Below the pieces are notes generated by a model. The model was not told the origin of the DNA. It searched no databases and saw only the letters and a list, made by a program, of their open reading frames with translations. Both the position numbers and the translations under genes were made by a program. 39,298 nucleotides of DNA, from the NCBI GenBank assembly GCA_021804355.1, contig JAJZHP010000009.1:1-39298 (forward strand), read 5' to 3'. The number at the start of each line of letters is the position of its first letter. Positions within the stretch are counted from its first letter, which is position 1. Below are positions 26,896-37,401 of this stretch, piece by piece. Origin of the DNA: Pseudomonadota bacterium (GTDB taxonomy: Bacteria; Pseudomonadota; Gammaproteobacteria; Pseudomonadales; Moraxellaceae).

Positions 26896-27519
26896 TTACT
26901 TCGAATAAAGCTCAACGATCAAACTTTCGTTGATTTCCTGGTACAGATCACTACGTTCAGGCAGTGAACGGAACGTACCTTGCATCTTAGCAGCATCAAC
27001 TTCAACCCAAGTTGGCACACCGCGCTGACCAGAGAGTTCCAATGCATACTTGATACGCAACTGATTCTTAGCGCCTTCATAAATAGCAACCACATCACCT
27101 GGACGAACTTGCTGACTGGCAATGCTAACGCGCTTACCATTCAAGGTTACGCCACGATGAGAAACCAACTGGCGAGCTTCAGCTCGCGTAGCGCCAAAAC
27201 CCATGCGATACACGACATTATCAAGACGGCCTTCCAGAAGCTGCAACAGACGTTCACCCGTAGCACCTTGCTGACGTGCAGCCTCTTTATAATAATTCAC
27301 AAACTGACGCTCAAGCACACCATACATACGGCGAACTTTTTGCTTTTCGCGCAACTGCAGAGCAAAGTCAGAAATACGACCCTTTTTGGTAGGGCCATGC
27401 TGACCTGGTGGCACTTCTGCATTGCACTTCTGTTCTAAGGACTTCACGCCGCTCTTGAGGAACAAGTCCGTTCCTTCACGACGAGCTAACTTACAACTGG
27501 GACCTAAATAGCGAGCCAT
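26896..27519 (-). CDS. rpsD: 30S ribosomal protein S4
   Basis: Primary 16S-binding protein and, in E. coli, translational repressor of the alpha operon. 207 residues: N-terminal [24 protein letters not shown], then the S4 RNA-binding domain ([34 protein letters not shown]). There is no zinc-binding cysteine cluster (a single Cys at the N-terminus and one further), so it is the zinc-free form. 34 bp precede rpoA. Confidence 0.98.
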   Translation of the reverse strand: MARYLGPSCKLARREGTDLFLKSGVKSLEQKCNAEVPPGQHGPTKKGRISDFALQLREKQKVRRMYGVLERQFVNYYKEAARQQGATGERLLQLLEGRLDNVVYRMGFGATRAEARQLVSHRGVTLNGKRVSIASQQVRPGDVVAIYEGAKNQLRIKYALELSGQRGVPTWVEVDAAKMQGTFRSLPERSDLYQEINESLIVELYSK

Positions 27520-27538
27520 TTTATATCAGACCTCTAAA

Positions 27539-27925
27539 TTACACGCGACGCTTCTTGGGCGGGCGACAGCCGTTATGGGGAATAGGCGTTACATCCGTAA
27601 TACTGCTGATCTTATATCCAACAGCGTTCAGCGCACGTACGGCCGATTCACGTCCAGGACCCGGTCCCTTGACCATGACGTCAAGGTTCTTAAGTCCATA
27701 CTCTTGCGCAGCCTTACCCGCTGTTTCAGCAGCTACCTGAGCTGCGAAAGGCGTTGACTTACGAGAGCCACGAAACCCGGAACCACCGGAGGTCGCCCAG
27801 CTGAGCGCATTGCCCTGGCGGTCCGTAATGGTAATGATAGTGTTGTTGAATGACGCATGAATATGCGCAACGCCATCCGACACTGTACGTGTTATCTTCT
27901 TACGAACGCGTGTATCTTTTGCCAT
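27539..27925 (-). CDS. rpsK: 30S ribosomal protein S11
   Basis: Platform protein of the small subunit near the mRNA exit. 128 residues. The core [43 protein letters not shown] and the C-terminal [15 protein letters not shown], with the Asn-Gly site that is isomerised in some bacteria, are typical. It lies between rpsM and rpsD in the alpha operon with 22 and 19 bp gaps. Confidence 0.98.
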   Translation of the reverse strand: MAKDTRVRKKITRTVSDGVAHIHASFNNTIITITDRQGNALSWATSGGSGFRGSRKSTPFAAQVAAETAGKAAQEYGLKNLDVMVKGPGPGRESAVRALNAVGYKISSITDVTPIPHNGCRPPKKRRV

Positions 27926-27947
27926 GTCAATAGATCCCAGGATTCAC

Positions 27948-28304
27948 TTATTTCTTAATGGCCTTACGCGGGCCCTTACGAGTACGCGCATTGGTTTTAG
28001 TCCTCTGGCCACGTACAGGCAAACCACGGCGATGACGCATACCACGGTAACAACCCAAATCCATCAAACGCTTGATATTCATTAAAACTTCACGACGCAG
28101 ATCACCTTCTGTGGAGATCTTGGCAACTTCACCACGGATAGCATCTAACTGAACTTCAGAGAGATCCTTTACCTTGGTCGTCGGTAACACACCTACACTC
28201 TGCAGAATTTCATGCGAGGTAGGACGCCCAATACCAAAAATATAGGTCAATGAAATGACTACATGCTTGTTATCAGGAATATTAACGCCGGCTATACGAG
28301 CCAT
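27948..28304 (-). CDS. rpsM: 30S ribosomal protein S13
   Basis: Head protein of the small subunit that contacts 50S (bridges B1a/B1b) and P-site tRNA with its basic tail. 118 residues, the E. coli length. [30 protein letters not shown] starts it and [28 protein letters not shown] forms the C-terminal part. First gene of the alpha operon, about 50 bp after a good promoter. Confidence 0.98.
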   Translation of the reverse strand: MARIAGVNIPDNKHVVISLTYIFGIGRPTSHEILQSVGVLPTTKVKDLSEVQLDAIRGEVAKISTEGDLRREVLMNIKRLMDLGCYRGMRHRRGLPVRGQRTKTNARTRKGPRKAIKK

Positions 28305-28352
28305 TCACCTTCACTCCACTAGATGCTGACGGACGGCCGCGAAAGGGGCGCG

Positions 28353-28381
28353 ATTCTATCGCCAGACGAACAAAAAATCAA
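28353..28381 (-). promoter_or_regulatory. Alpha-operon promoter
   Basis: The minus strand shows TTGATT (28376-28381), a 17-base spacer and TAGAAT (28353-28358), followed by a GC-rich CGCGCCCC discriminator. It lies between rpmJ and rpsM, where E. coli has the alpha promoter. The leader to rpsM is short, about 40 nt, so the S4-binding pseudoknot known from E. coli may be absent or different. Confidence 0.75.
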
Positions 28382-28394
28382 CCCTTAATCAAAA

Positions 28395-28511
28395 TTAACC
28401 CTGACGTTGCTTATGACGCGGCTCTGCACTGCAAATAACACGAACCACACCATTACGTCTCACCACCTTGCAGGAGGCGCATATTTTCTTGACTGATGCT
28501 TGCACCTTCAT
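28395..28511 (-). CDS. rpmJ: 50S ribosomal protein L36
   Basis: 38-residue basic protein bound near the 23S core. It reads [19 protein letters not shown] and so on to HKQRQG. The zinc ligands C11, C14, C27 and H33 are intact, so this is the zinc-containing form. It is the last gene of the spc operon, 21 bp after secY, as in E. coli. Confidence 0.97.
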   Translation of the reverse strand: MKVQASVKKICASCKVVRRNGVVRVICSAEPRHKQRQG

Positions 28512-28532
28512 ATCATTTCTCCCCGTTACTAC

Positions 28533-29897
28533 TTACTTAAGCTGCCCTGAGGCACCATAACTCTTCAAATTAGATTTACGCAGCAAAGAATCGTATTGAT
28601 GAGACATCATATGCGACTGTACTTGCGCCATAAAATCCATCACTACGACAACAACAATTAACAAGGAAGTCCCACCAAAGCTAAAAGGAGCATGGAAGCC
28701 TATCTGCAGGATCATGGGCAGCAAGCAAACCACAATCATATAAAGAGCGCCTATCAAGGTCAGTCGACCAATAACACCATCGATATAGCGTGCAGATTGT
28801 TCGCCTGGGCGAATACCAGGGATAAAGGCTCCGCTCTTCTTCAGGTTATCTGCGACATCCTTAGGATTAAACATCAAAGCTGTATAGAAGAAACAGAAGA
28901 ATACTATCAAAATAGCAAACAACAACAAATAGAGTGGCTGACCAGGCGACAGAGCCAAAGAAATATCGGTCAAGGCTCGTTGAATCGCATTAGGATGTGA
29001 AGAATGACCAAACCATGTCGCCAGACTAGCCGGAAATAAAAGCAAAGAACTGGCAAAGATAGCTGGAATTACACCTGCCATATTAATCTTGAGCGGAAGA
29101 TGACTTTGTTGAGCGGCATAGACTTTCCGACCCGACTGGCGTTTAGCATGGTTAACGGTAATACGTCGCTGAGCTCTTTCCATGTACACAACAGCAAAGA
29201 CAACCGCAGCAGCCAGTACCAGCAACAATATCAAAACCAAGGGACTGATATCACCTTGACGTGCAGACTCTAGTGATCGCCCAATGGCAGCCGGCAAACC
29301 AGCAACAATACCGGCAAATATGATCATTGAAATGCCATTACCTACACCACGCTCGGTAATCTGCTCACCTAACCACATCAGAAATAAAGTTCCTGCTACT
29401 AAACTAACCACAGCAGGTAAGAAGAAGGTAATGCCTGAGGTTAGCGTAATGCCCTGGCTGACCAGTCCAGCACACATACCAACCGCTTGAAATATCGCCA
29501 AGGCGACAGTGCCATAGCGCGTATACTGATTAATTTTACGCCGTCCCGCTTCACCGTCTTTCTTCAAAGTCTCGAGTTCAGGCAGAACTGTGGTCATCAA
29601 TTGCACAATGATGGATGAAGAAATATAAGGCATAATACCCAGAGCAAGTATACTCATACGCTGCAAAGCACCGCCTGAGAACATATTGAACATAGAAAGG
29701 ATGGTATCCTTATTCTGCTCAAACATACGCGCCAGACGTTCTGGATTAATTCCAGGAACAGGGATATGCGTACCGATACGAAAAACGAGCAGGGCAATGA
29801 GCAAAAAACCAACACGACGCCAAAGCTCGGAGAGCCCGGCCTTCATGCCTGGATTTTGCATCATTTTACGCGCCTGTTCGCTACGATCCATGGTCAT
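28533..29897 (-). CDS. secY: preprotein translocase subunit SecY
   Basis: Channel-forming subunit of the SecYEG translocon in the inner membrane. The 454-residue protein shows the ten-helix pattern. It has the plug/first-helix region [22 protein letters not shown], the signature [14 protein letters not shown] and the loop [22 protein letters not shown] with the conserved cytosolic arginine. The 4-bp ATGA overlap with rplO couples its translation. It sits in the spc operon before rpmJ. Confidence 0.98.
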   Translation of the reverse strand: MTMDRSEQARKMMQNPGMKAGLSELWRRVGFLLIALLVFRIGTHIPVPGINPERLARMFEQNKDTILSMFNMFSGGALQRMSILALGIMPYISSSIIVQLMTTVLPELETLKKDGEAGRRKINQYTRYGTVALAIFQAVGMCAGLVSQGITLTSGITFFLPAVVSLVAGTLFLMWLGEQITERGVGNGISMIIFAGIVAGLPAAIGRSLESARQGDISPLVLILLLVLAAAVVFAVVYMERAQRRITVNHAKRQSGRKVYAAQQSHLPLKINMAGVIPAIFASSLLLFPASLATWFGHSSHPNAIQRALTDISLALSPGQPLYLLLFAILIVFFCFFYTALMFNPKDVADNLKKSGAFIPGIRPGEQSARYIDGVIGRLTLIGALYMIVVCLLPMILQIGFHAPFSFGGTSLLIVVVVVMDFMAQVQSHMMSHQYDSLLRKSNLKSYGASGQLK

Positions 29898-30328
29898 TCC
29901 TCGACACTACCGCCAGCTGCAACGATAGCTGCACGCGCACCTTGCGTAACTTTAAGACCGCGAACCGTCACAGCACGACTAATACCGCCAGATAACATGA
30001 CGCGAGCACGCACCATATCCTTACGAACGACATTAGCGGCCTTTAGGCTAGCCAAGGTGATTTCACTGCCATCCACCTTAGCAAGCTCTGACAGGCGAAC
30101 TTCAGCAGTGACTTGTGAGCCTAAGGAAGTAAAACCAAATTTAGGAAGACGACGGTAAATGGGCATCTGACCGCCTTCAAAACCGGCTCTTACCTTGCCT
30201 TTACCACGTGAAGTCTGACCCTTAACGCCCTTGCCACCTGTTTTACCCAATCCTGAGCCTATACCACGACCAACACGGCGAGCATTGCGCTTAGAACCTT
30301 CAGCTGGGCTTAAATCATTTAAACGCAT
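29894..30328 (-). CDS. rplO: 50S ribosomal protein L15
   Basis: Late-assembly large-subunit protein. 144 residues: [22 protein letters not shown], then the glycine-rich [21 protein letters not shown], and the globular C-terminus from [15 protein letters not shown] onward. It overlaps secY by 4 bp and follows rpmD by 2 bp, consistent with coupled translation in the spc operon. Confidence 0.98.
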   Translation of the reverse strand: MRLNDLSPAEGSKRNARRVGRGIGSGLGKTGGKGVKGQTSRGKGKVRAGFEGGQMPIYRRLPKFGFTSLGSQVTAEVRLSELAKVDGSEITLASLKAANVVRKDMVRARVMLSGGISRAVTVRGLKVTQGARAAIVAAGGSVEE

Positions 30329-30330
30329 GA

Positions 30331-30516
30331 TTATTCCTCAACCTTCAAGAGGTAGTGAACCAGATTGATCATGCCGCGATTTTCTGGCGTATCCAGAACT
30401 TCAACGGTATGCCCTATACGACGCAATCCCAGACCCATCAAACTGGCCTTATGGTTCTGTAGCCGATGTGCCTTACTACGAATTTGCGTCAGGCGTATCT
30501 TTTTGATCTCTGACAT
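30331..30516 (-). CDS. rpmD: 50S ribosomal protein L30
   Basis: Small 61-residue large-subunit protein with [26 protein letters not shown] and [16 protein letters not shown], the normal bacterial short form. Two bases separate it from rplO and three from rpsE, so translation is likely continuous within the spc operon. Confidence 0.97.
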   Translation of the reverse strand: MSEIKKIRLTQIRSKAHRLQNHKASLMGLGLRRIGHTVEVLDTPENRGMINLVHYLLKVEE

Positions 30517-30519
30517 GAT

Positions 30520-31023
30520 TTACCCCAGAATCTCTTCAACCGTCTTTCCACGCTTTTCAGCAATCTTCTCGGCAGAAGTCATGGACTTCAAACCAGCGAA
30601 AGTAGCGTGGACTACGTTACATGCATTAGTAGAGCCATAGCACTTAGCCAACACATTCTTGATGCCTGCAACTTCAAGCACGGCACGCATGGCGCCACCG
30701 GCAATTACACCCGTACCTTCAGATGCTGGCTGCATGTAGACGCGTGAAGCGCCATGATTTCCTGTCAAAGCGTGCTGCAGGGTGGTGCCCTTCAGTTCAA
30801 CAGAAATCATATTTCTACGCGCAGCCTCAAGGGCCTTTTGAATGGCTGCGGGCACTTCACGTGCCTTACCACGGCCAAAACCAACTTTTCCGTTACCGTC
30901 ACCAACCACGGTTAGCGCTGTAAAGGAGAAAATACGTCCACCCTTAACTACTTTGGCTACACGATTAACTTGAACCAGTTTTTCGATATAACCTTCTGTT
31001 TGCTGCTGCTCGACCTTTGCCAT
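30520..31023 (-). CDS. rpsE: 30S ribosomal protein S5
   Basis: Small-subunit protein at the mRNA entry and decoding region. 167 residues. The double-stranded-RNA-binding-like N-terminal domain contains [22 protein letters not shown] and [17 protein letters not shown]. The C-terminal domain has [21 protein letters not shown]. The normal E. coli order rplR-rpsE-rpmD is kept. Confidence 0.98.
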   Translation of the reverse strand: MAKVEQQQTEGYIEKLVQVNRVAKVVKGGRIFSFTALTVVGDGNGKVGFGRGKAREVPAAIQKALEAARRNMISVELKGTTLQHALTGNHGASRVYMQPASEGTGVIAGGAMRAVLEVAGIKNVLAKCYGSTNACNVVHATFAGLKSMTSAEKIAEKRGKTVEEILG

Positions 31024-31032
31024 GACGACCTC

Positions 31033-31383
31033 TTAAAATTCCAAGCCCGCTTCACGGGCGGCATCGGCCAGGGCCTTAATGCGACCATGGTACTTGAAGC
31101 CCGAGCGATCAAATGCGACCTGCGTAATGCCAGCGCTTTTAGCACGCTCAGCGATTAACACACCCACTTTGGCCGCTGCTTCAGCATTACCCGTTGCACC
31201 AGCTCTGAGTTCCTTTTCTACTGTTGATGCTGAGGCAATGACATGAGCACCATCATCAGCAATAATTTGTGCATAAATATGACGCGGCGTACGGTTGACG
31301 CACAGGCGAACTGCACCCAATTCGCGAATGTGGTGGCGTGTAGCGCGAGCTCGCCGCAGACGTGCTTCTTTCTTCTCGTGCAT
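31033..31383 (-). CDS. rplR: 50S ribosomal protein L18
   Basis: 5S rRNA-binding protein of the central protuberance. 116 residues: the basic start [22 protein letters not shown], the core [20 protein letters not shown] and the C-terminal [28 protein letters not shown] are standard. Located between rplF and rpsE in the spc operon. Confidence 0.98.
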   Translation of the reverse strand: MHEKKEARLRRARATRHHIRELGAVRLCVNRTPRHIYAQIIADDGAHVIASASTVEKELRAGATGNAEAAAKVGVLIAERAKSAGITQVAFDRSGFKYHGRIKALADAAREAGLEF

Positions 31384-31398
31384 GGCGTGTCTCCTCGC

Positions 31399-31932
31399 TT
31401 ACTTCTTCTTGGCTTCTTTTCGCAGAATTGTTTCATCTGCATACTTAACGCCCTTGCCTTTATACGGCTCAGGCGGCCTGTAGCCACGTACATTAGCAGC
31501 CACTTGCCCCAACAACTGCTTGTTAGCTGACTTCAAAATAATTTCTGTAGGCGTTGGCGTTTCAGCCGTAACTCCCTCTGGAAGTTCATGGTCAATAGGA
31601 TGTGAGTAACCCAAAGCCAAGTTAAGAACCTTACCCTTAGCCTGAGCCTTATAACCAACACCTACCAACAACAGACGGCGTTCAAAGCCTTTCGAAACAC
31701 CGGTCACCATGTTGTTGATAACCGCTCTAGCTGTACCCGCCTGCATCCAGCCTGCTATATCTTCAATGCGAGGCTTCACATTGATGATCTGACCCTCTAA
31801 TTCAACACCAACGCGATCATTCAGGACAGCGGACAAAGTTCCTTTAGCGCCTTTAACCTGAACATGCTGGCCGTTCAATTCGATGGCAACACCTGCAGGT
31901 ATCGATATCGGACTTTTAGCAACACGTGACAT
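31399..31932 (-). CDS. rplF: 50S ribosomal protein L6
   Basis: Large-subunit protein near the GTPase centre. 177 residues with two related domains. MSRVAKSPISIPAGVAIELNG opens the first. NMVTGVSKGFERRLLLVGVGYKAQ and the C-terminal signature GQVAANVRGYRPPEPYKGKGVKYADE follow. Spc operon, between rpsH and rplR. Confidence 0.98.
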   Translation of the reverse strand: MSRVAKSPISIPAGVAIELNGQHVQVKGAKGTLSAVLNDRVGVELEGQIINVKPRIEDIAGWMQAGTARAVINNMVTGVSKGFERRLLLVGVGYKAQAKGKVLNLALGYSHPIDHELPEGVTAETPTPTEIILKSANKQLLGQVAANVRGYRPPEPYKGKGVKYADETILRKEAKKK

Positions 31933-31944
31933 GATAAGCTCCGA

Positions 31945-32340
31945 TTACGATACCAGACAGATCACTTCACCGCCGACACTAGCTTGACGAGCTGCGCGGT
32001 CAGTCATGATCCCTCTGCTGGTGGAAACAATGGCAATACCCAAGCCCTGCTTGACCCGCGGCAATTTATCTTTGCCACGATAGACACGCAGACCAGGACG
32101 ACTGACACGTTGTATCAGTTCAATTACCGGCTTACCTTCAAAATATTTCAGATCCAAGGATAAAACCGGCTTTTTTTCATCACCTTCTACATGAAAATCG
32201 CCAATATAACCTTCATCTTTAAGTAACTGGGCCAAAGCCTTTTTCAATTTTGAAGAAGGCATAGCCACATTAGGCTTTTTGGTCTGTTGCGCATTACGTA
32301 TGCGCGTCAACATATCAGCCACGGTATCTTGCATGCTCAT
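31945..32340 (-). CDS. rpsH: 30S ribosomal protein S8
   Basis: 16S-binding assembly protein and, in E. coli, translational repressor of the spc operon. 131 residues: [36 protein letters not shown] and the C-terminal [22 protein letters not shown] 32340 has AAGGAG seven bases upstream. I could not verify an S8-binding hairpin at the rplX/rplE junction by eye. Confidence 0.98.
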   Translation of the reverse strand: MSMQDTVADMLTRIRNAQQTKKPNVAMPSSKLKKALAQLLKDEGYIGDFHVEGDEKKPVLSLDLKYFEGKPVIELIQRVSRPGLRVYRGKDKLPRVKQGLGIAIVSTSRGIMTDRAARQASVGGEVICLVS

Positions 32341-32351
32341 GCGATTACTCC

Positions 32352-32657
32352 TTACCAGCTGGCCTTGACCACGCCCGGCACATCGCCGTTCATGACCGCT
32401 TCACGCAGCTTGTTACGACCCAGCCCGAACTTACGGAAAAAGCCGTGGGGGCGACCTGTTATGCCACAACGGTTACGTAAACGTACCGGATTAGCGTTGC
32501 GCGGCAGGGTCTGCAGTTTCAACATGGCAGCCCAGCGATCTTCATCGCCAACCTTGACATTGCTGATAATAGCCTTCAGTTCTTCCCGCTTTTTCGCAAA
32601 CTTCGCCACCATTTGTTGGCGCTTGAGTTCACGGTTTTTCATGCTTTTCTTAGCCAT
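32352..32657 (-). CDS. rpsN: 30S ribosomal protein S14 (zinc-free type)
   Basis: Small-subunit head protein. 101 residues, the long form without the CxxC zinc motif. [24 protein letters not shown] starts it and [26 protein letters not shown] marks the C-terminal domain. It contrasts with the zinc-bearing L36 in the same operon. Between rplE and rpsH. Confidence 0.98.
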   Translation of the reverse strand: MAKKSMKNRELKRQQMVAKFAKKREELKAIISNVKVGDEDRWAAMLKLQTLPRNANPVRLRNRCGITGRPHGFFRKFGLGRNKLREAVMNGDVPGVVKASW

Positions 32658-32666
32658 GACTGCCTC

Positions 32667-33203
32667 TCACTTAAACGGAAAGTTGAAGGCGCGCAGTAAT
32701 GCACGACCCTCTTCATCAGTGCGTGCGGTGGTTGTGATCGTCACATCCATTCCACGCTCCCGATCAATTTTGTCATAATCGATTTCTGGGAAAACGATCT
32801 GTTCTTTCAAACCAAGGCTGTAGTTCCCACGTCCATCAAAGGCCTTGGGACTAAAACCACGAAAATCTCGAATACGAGGTATGGACATATTGATCAAACG
32901 ATCAAGAAATTCATACATACGGTCACCGCGCAAAGTGACTTTGCAACCTATTGGCCAGCCTTCACGAATCTTGAAGCCTGCAATAGATTTGCGCGCCAAC
33001 GTAACAATGGGTTTCTGGCCAGAAATGAGCTGCATATCGGCCACAGCGCCATCGATCATTTTACGATCCTGGGCGGCGCTGCCCACTCCCATATTCAGGG
33101 TGATCTTGGTGATGCGAGGTATCTGCATCACGTTTTCGAGTGCAAGCTCGGTCTTAATCCGCGCTGCAAGCTCATTCTTATAGACTTCTCTGAGTCTGGC
33201 CAT
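32667..33203 (-). CDS. rplE: 50S ribosomal protein L5
   Basis: 5S rRNA-binding protein that contacts P-site tRNA. 178 residues with [14 protein letters not shown] near the N-terminus, then [21 protein letters not shown] and [31 protein letters not shown]. Spc operon, 14 bp after rplX. Confidence 0.98.
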   Translation of the reverse strand: MARLREVYKNELAARIKTELALENVMQIPRITKITLNMGVGSAAQDRKMIDGAVADMQLISGQKPIVTLARKSIAGFKIREGWPIGCKVTLRGDRMYEFLDRLINMSIPRIRDFRGFSPKAFDGRGNYSLGLKEQIVFPEIDYDKIDRERGMDVTITTTARTDEEGRALLRAFNFPFK

Positions 33204-33217
33204 TGCTGACGAACCTT

Positions 33218-33538
33218 TTATTTAACGTCAACGACTTCGCCGTTGGATTTGTAAACACGAACCTTCTTGCCGTCTTCAAGAACTTTGAAGCCAACACGAT
33301 CCGCCTTCTGTGTCACTGGATTAAACAGTGCCACGTTTGAAATGTGCAACGCAGCTTCACGTTCCACAATACCACCCTGATCGCCACGAGCAGGGTTGGG
33401 ACGCACATGCTTCTTGACTATGTTCACGCCGGCAACCAGCACGCGACCATCATCAACTCGCATAACTTTCCCACGCTTACCACGATCTTTACCGGTAAGC
33501 ACTATCACTTCATCTTCACGCTTGATCTTTGCAGCCAT
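33218..33538 (-). CDS. rplX: 50S ribosomal protein L24
   Basis: Assembly initiator of the 50S subunit. 106 residues with the KOW motif [20 protein letters not shown] and the typical [13 protein letters not shown] 33538 (MAAKIKRED) is chosen over the upstream GTG because GAGGT is seven bases before it. Spc operon, 10 bp after rplN. Confidence 0.97.
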   Translation of the reverse strand: MAAKIKREDEVIVLTGKDRGKRGKVMRVDDGRVLVAGVNIVKKHVRPNPARGDQGGIVEREAALHISNVALFNPVTQKADRVGFKVLEDGKKVRVYKSNGEVVDVK

Positions 33539-33548
33539 GGTCACTACC

Positions 33549-33917
33549 TCACAGCACTTCTGGTGCCAGCGAAATAATCTTCATGAACTGCTCTGTACGC
33601 AGTTCACGCGTCACCGGGCCGAATATACGGGTCCCGATAGGCGCTTTCTGATTATTCAACAACACCGCAGCGTTATCATCAAAACGGATAATGGAACCAT
33701 CAGGACGACGTACGCCACGCTTGGTGCGAACCACCACAGCATTCATCACATCACCCTTCTTGACCTTCCCGCGCGGTATGGCTTCCTTGACCGTGACCTT
33801 AATCACGTCACCCACCGTGGCATACCGACGGTGAGAACCTCCCAGGACCTTGATGCACAATACACGGCGAGCGCCACTGTTATCGGCAACATCAAGCATC
33901 GTTTCGGTCTGTATCAT
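33549..33917 (-). CDS. rplN: 50S ribosomal protein L14
   Basis: Large-subunit protein at bridge B5/B8. 122 residues: [27 protein letters not shown] is the canonical N-terminus, so ATG 33917 (GGAGAG upstream) is used. The C-terminus [13 protein letters not shown]...[11 protein letters not shown] is standard. First gene of the spc operon after an 82-bp gap that contains a putative promoter. Confidence 0.98.
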   Translation of the reverse strand: MIQTETMLDVADNSGARRVLCIKVLGGSHRRYATVGDVIKVTVKEAIPRGKVKKGDVMNAVVVRTKRGVRRPDGSIIRFDDNAAVLLNNQKAPIGTRIFGPVTRELRTEQFMKIISLAPEVL

Positions 33918-33960
33918 CGCAACTCTCCAATACCGCAAGCACACCCGAAAAAGGGGGCGT

Positions 33961-33990
33961 ATGCTACCTCAGGGATGGACTTCCCTGCAA
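33961..33990 (-). promoter_or_regulatory. Possible spc-operon promoter
   Basis: In the 82-bp rpsQ-rplN gap the minus strand has TTGCAG (33985-33990), an 18-base spacer and TAGCAT (33961-33966), followed by a C-rich discriminator. E. coli has P-spc at this place. The match is moderate. A perfect 6-bp inverted repeat (CAGGGA/TCCCTG, 33970-33987) fills the spacer. Confidence 0.4.
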
Positions 33991-33999
33991 GACAAAACT

Positions 34000-34278
34000 T
34001 TAAGCCGTTACTGAACGTTCCAACACTTCGACAAGACGCCAAGCCTTAGTCTTGGAAATGGGACGACATTCAGCAATAGCAACCAGATCACCTTGACGAC
34101 AGGTATTTTCTTCGTCATGGGCATGAATACGGCTGCTACGCGTCACATACTTACCATATTTCGGGTGCTTAACTTTACGCTCAATCAAAACGACGATGGA
34201 CTTGTCCATCTTGTCACTAACTACACGTCCAGTCAGTTGACGCTGATTTCGTTCTTCAGTTGTCGTCTGTTCGGTCAT
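34000..34278 (-). CDS. rpsQ: 30S ribosomal protein S17
   Basis: Primary 16S-binding OB-fold protein. 92 residues, with [46 protein letters not shown] and [17 protein letters not shown]. The N-terminus [11 protein letters not shown] is slightly extended, as in many Gammaproteobacteria. Last gene of the S10 operon, 3 bp after rpmC. Confidence 0.98.
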   Translation of the reverse strand: MTEQTTTEERNQRQLTGRVVSDKMDKSIVVLIERKVKHPKYGKYVTRSSRIHAHDEENTCRQGDLVAIAECRPISKTKAWRLVEVLERSVTA

Positions 34279-34281
34279 GGC

Positions 34282-34470
34282 TTATCCCCGCTTTTCGGTG
34301 AGCAAGGTTTTAATACGAGCAATATCCTTACGGACTTCACTCACCTTATGGTTCTGGCTCAGCTGGCCACTCGCCTTACTCATGCGCAGGGTAAACTGCT
34401 CACGCAATAAACGATAAAGTTCTTGCTGAAGCTCCTCACCGCTTTTTTGTCTCAATTCACTTGCATTCAT
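34282..34470 (-). CDS. rpmC: 50S ribosomal protein L29
   Basis: Small helical protein at the tunnel exit, part of the chaperone and SRP docking site. 62 residues: [22 protein letters not shown] and [13 protein letters not shown]. Its ATG directly abuts the rplP stop codon (TAAATG), so initiation likely depends on translation of rplP. Confidence 0.97.
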   Translation of the reverse strand: MNASELRQKSGEELQQELYRLLREQFTLRMSKASGQLSQNHKVSEVRKDIARIKTLLTEKRG

Positions 34471-34884
34471 TTACATCACCGTACGGGTTACGATGGTGGT
34501 TTTCAACGGCAATTTTGCCGCCGCCAAAGCAAAGGCCTCACGAGCCAGATCTTCTGGCACACCTTCAATCTCATAGAGCATTTTGCCTGGTTGAATTTCT
34601 GCAACCCAGTACTCTACGTTTCCTTTACCGTTACCCATACGAACTTCCAGAGGCTTTGCCGTAATTGGCTTGTCAGGAAATACTCGTATGAAGATTTTTC
34701 CACCACGCTTGATACGACGAACAATGGCACGACGTGCAGCTTCAATTTGCCGGGCTGTTATGCGGCCGCGTTCTGTCGACTTCAGGCCTATGGCTCCAAA
34801 ATTGACGTCGCTGCCACGCTGGGCCAGACCACGATTGCGCCCTTTGTGAACCTTACGAAACTTGGTACGCTTAGGCTGTAACAT
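34471..34884 (-). CDS. rplP: 50S ribosomal protein L16
   Basis: Large-subunit protein near the A site. 137 residues starting [17 protein letters not shown], the canonical N-terminus. A TTG three codons earlier would overlap rpsC and is not needed. Core motifs [34 protein letters not shown] and the Arg hydroxylation region [14 protein letters not shown] are present. S10 operon between rpsC and rpmC. Confidence 0.98.
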   Translation of the reverse strand: MLQPKRTKFRKVHKGRNRGLAQRGSDVNFGAIGLKSTERGRITARQIEAARRAIVRRIKRGGKIFIRVFPDKPITAKPLEVRMGNGKGNVEYWVAEIQPGKMLYEIEGVPEDLAREAFALAAAKLPLKTTIVTRTVM

Positions 34885-34889
34885 CTCAC

Positions 34890-35618
34890 TCAACCCCTGT
34901 CATTCTTGCTCGGGCGCTTCTTGCCCCGGCTGGGTTCATCCGCTGGCGCCAGAGCTGCCGCCGCTGCTTGTGCAGCTACCTGTTCCATACCACCGAGTAT
35001 CTCGCCTTTGAAAATCCATACTTTGACACCAATGGTGCCGTATGTGGTTTCAGCGCGAGCTGTGGAGTAGTCAATATCAGCGCGGAGGGTATGCAAGGGC
35101 ACGCGGCCTTCACGATACCATTCAGTTCGAGCAATTTCTGCTCCACCCAAGCGTCCAGATACTTCAATCTTTACACCTTTGGCACCTGCTCTCAGCGTAT
35201 TTTGAACAGCGCGCTTCATGGCCCGACGGAACATGACACGACGCTCAAGCTGCGATGCAATACCTTCAGCAACTAAACGTGCATCTAAATCTGGCTTCTT
35301 GATTTCATCGATATGAACAGCTACAGCACACCCCATAATACGGGTCAGAGCTGCTTGCAGCTTACCCACATCTTCACCTTTCTTTCCAATCACGACACCT
35401 GGACGAGCCGTAGAGATCCAGACATCAGCACGGTCTGAGGGGCGAAGGATGCTAATACGTCCAAGAGACGCCTGCTTGAGCTTACCGTAAAGGTATTCAC
35501 GCGCTCTCAGGTCAGCCAACAAGAATTTTGCATAATTCTTGGGGCTGGCGTACCAGGTAGAATTGTGTGCACGCACGATACCGAGGCGTATGCCGACGGG
35601 ATTAACTTTTTGACCCAT
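34890..35618 (-). CDS. rpsC: 30S ribosomal protein S3
   Basis: mRNA-entry helicase-associated protein of the 30S head. 242 residues. [24 protein letters not shown] begins it. The KH domain [21 protein letters not shown] is followed by the C-terminal domain with [24 protein letters not shown]. The tail [11 protein letters not shown] is basic. S10 operon between rplV and rplP. Confidence 0.98.
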   Translation of the reverse strand: MGQKVNPVGIRLGIVRAHNSTWYASPKNYAKFLLADLRAREYLYGKLKQASLGRISILRPSDRADVWISTARPGVVIGKKGEDVGKLQAALTRIMGCAVAVHIDEIKKPDLDARLVAEGIASQLERRVMFRRAMKRAVQNTLRAGAKGVKIEVSGRLGGAEIARTEWYREGRVPLHTLRADIDYSTARAETTYGTIGVKVWIFKGEILGGMEQVAAQAAAAALAPADEPSRGKKRPSKNDRG

Positions 35619-35631
35619 AGCGATTCTCCCG

Positions 35632-35961
35632 TTATTCCGACACTTTCACAGTGATGTGACAAGTACGCTTACTGATACGATCAGCACGCCCCTTGGCCCG
35701 TGGCGAGATGCGCTTTAGGGTTACACCTTCATCGATATAGATCGTGGCAACCTTCAGCTCATCCACATCAGCACCATCGTTATGTTCGGCATTGGCAATT
35801 GCAGACTCCAAAACCTTCTTAACAAAATGCGCTGCCTTCTTGTTCGTGAAGGTCAGGATATTAAGAGCCTGACCTACTCGCTTACCACGAACCAGGTCCG
35901 CAACAAGGCGTGTCTTCTGTGCAGAAATCGGTGCACCGCGCAGCTTAGCAACAGTTTCCAT
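35632..35961 (-). CDS. rplV: 50S ribosomal protein L22
   Basis: Protein lining the peptide exit tunnel; changes in its loop give macrolide resistance in other bacteria. 109 residues: [27 protein letters not shown] and the tunnel hairpin around [25 protein letters not shown] 35961 is used; an adjacent GTG at 35964 is possible. AGGGG lies very close upstream. S10 operon, 5 bp after rpsS. Confidence 0.97.
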   Translation of the reverse strand: METVAKLRGAPISAQKTRLVADLVRGKRVGQALNILTFTNKKAAHFVKKVLESAIANAEHNDGADVDELKVATIYIDEGVTLKRISPRAKGRADRISKRTCHITVKVSE

Positions 35962-35966
35962 CACCC

Positions 35967-36242
35967 CTACCTCTTCGCCTTCTTGTCGATACCGTGTCCG
36001 CGGTATGTGCGGGTCGGTGCAAATTCACCCAGCTTATGCCCTACCATATGCTCTGAAACCAGAACCGGCACATGCTGACGTCCATTGTGGACCGCCATGG
36101 TTAATCCAACCATTTCTGGAAGAATCATCGAACGGCGTGACCAAGTCTTGATTGGCTTACGCGAATTAGTCGCTGTAGCCGCTTCCACCTTGGCCCAGAG
36201 GTGGTGATCAACAAACGGGCCTTTCTTGAGAGAACGTGGCAC
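35967..36242 (-). CDS. rpsS: 30S ribosomal protein S19
   Basis: Small-subunit head protein paired with S13. 91 residues: [22 protein letters not shown], then [48 protein letters not shown]. The start codon is GTG (36242) with AGGGGA upstream, an unusual start for this gene. S10 operon after rplB. Confidence 0.98.
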   Translation of the reverse strand: MPRSLKKGPFVDHHLWAKVEAATATNSRKPIKTWSRRSMILPEMVGLTMAVHNGRQHVPVLVSEHMVGHKLGEFAPTRTYRGHGIDKKAKR

Positions 36243-36258
36243 TTTTTATCCCCTAGCC

Positions 36259-37083
36259 TTACTTCACGCGACGATCGCGAACGATCATCTTGTCAGTGCG
36301 CTTGTTGTTACGCGTCTTGTAACCCTTAGTAGGTTGACCCCACGGAGTTACTGGATGACAGCCCTTGTTACGCCCTTCGCCACCACCATGCGGGTGATCA
36401 ACGGGGTTCATTGCCATACCGCGCACCGTTGGACGTATACCCAACCAACGCTTGGCTCCTGCTTTACCATAGGAACGCAAGCTATGATCACTGTTGGATA
36501 CTTCACCCAAGGTTGCTCGGCAGTCAGCATGAATTCTACGCATTTCACCAGAACGCAAGCGCAGTACAGCATACTGCCCATCACGACCTAGCAATTGAAC
36601 GGAAGCCCCCGCCGAACGTGCAATCTGCCCGCCGCGACCTGGCTTAAGCTCGACATTATGCAAAGTCACACCCACAGGAATATTTCTGATGGGTAGTGTA
36701 TTACCAACTTTAATCGGCGCATCTGAACCTGATTGAACCTGATCACCTGCATTCAGATTTTTGGGAGCCAAGATGTAACGCCGCTCACCATCTGCATACA
36801 CAACCAGGGCAATGTGTGCTGTTCGATTTGGGTCATATTCGATGCGCTCAACACGAGCAGGAATACCATCCTTATCTCGGCGAAAGTCAACAATACGGTA
36901 CAACTGTTTATGGCCACCACCTATATGACGCGTAGTGATGTGCCCGTTGTTGTTACGACCACCCGTTTTCTTCTTACTTTCCACCAGAGCAGCATGAGGA
37001 CGCCCCTTATGCAGGTGCTCGTGAACGACCTTTTCTACAAAGCGACGTCCAGGTGATGTGGGTTTACACTTTACGATAGCCAT
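36259..37083 (-). CDS. rplB: 50S ribosomal protein L2
   Basis: Core large-subunit protein essential for subunit joining and peptidyl transfer. 274 residues: [19 protein letters not shown], then [22 protein letters not shown] and the C-terminal catalytic-region motif [18 protein letters not shown] with the conserved His of L2. Standard position between rplW and rpsS. Confidence 0.98.
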   Translation of the reverse strand: MAIVKCKPTSPGRRFVEKVVHEHLHKGRPHAALVESKKKTGGRNNNGHITTRHIGGGHKQLYRIVDFRRDKDGIPARVERIEYDPNRTAHIALVVYADGERRYILAPKNLNAGDQVQSGSDAPIKVGNTLPIRNIPVGVTLHNVELKPGRGGQIARSAGASVQLLGRDGQYAVLRLRSGEMRRIHADCRATLGEVSNSDHSLRSYGKAGAKRWLGIRPTVRGMAMNPVDHPHGGGEGRNKGCHPVTPWGQPTKGYKTRNNKRTDKMIVRDRRVK

Positions 37084-37101
37084 GTTCTCACTCCCCCAGA
37101 C

Positions 37102-37401
37102 TTATTCGCCAGCGCCTGCGAAGGCAATATCAAAACCTTCTTTAAGCGTCACGTATGCCTTTTTCCAGTCAGAACGGGAACCCATATAACTCCCGAAACG
37201 CTTGGATTTTCCTGCCACATTGAGTGTATTCACCCGCTCAACCTTGACAGTGAACAGCGCTTCAACAGCCTTACCAATCTCTAGCTTGGTGGCATCTGAC
37301 TTGACCTTAAAAACATATTGCCGATGCTTGTCTGCAACCAGCGTGGCCTTTTCTGACACATGCGGCGCCAGAAGTACCTGAAAAATACGTTCCTGGTTCA
37401 T
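37102..37401 (-). CDS. rplW: 50S ribosomal protein L23
   Basis: Tunnel-exit protein that docks trigger factor and SRP. 99 residues: [46 protein letters not shown] and [14 protein letters not shown]. The ATG overlaps the rplD stop codon (ATGA), indicating translational coupling. S10 operon. Confidence 0.98.
   Translation of the reverse strand: MNQERIFQVLLAPHVSEKATLVADKHRQYVFKVKSDATKLEIGKAVEALFTVKVERVNTLNVAGKSKRFGSYMGSRSDWKKAYVTLKEGFDIAFAGAGE

Noticed and set aside
26862-26915. Eighteen extra residues at the N-terminus of rpoA
   Set aside because: They overlap the rpsD end and the normal alpha subunit N-terminus begins at 26861.
33396-34049. Long plus-strand open reading frame across the rplX-rplN-rpsQ region
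   Set aside because: It is antisense to three certain ribosomal protein genes and its translation has no recognisable domain. It is a shadow of biased codon use.
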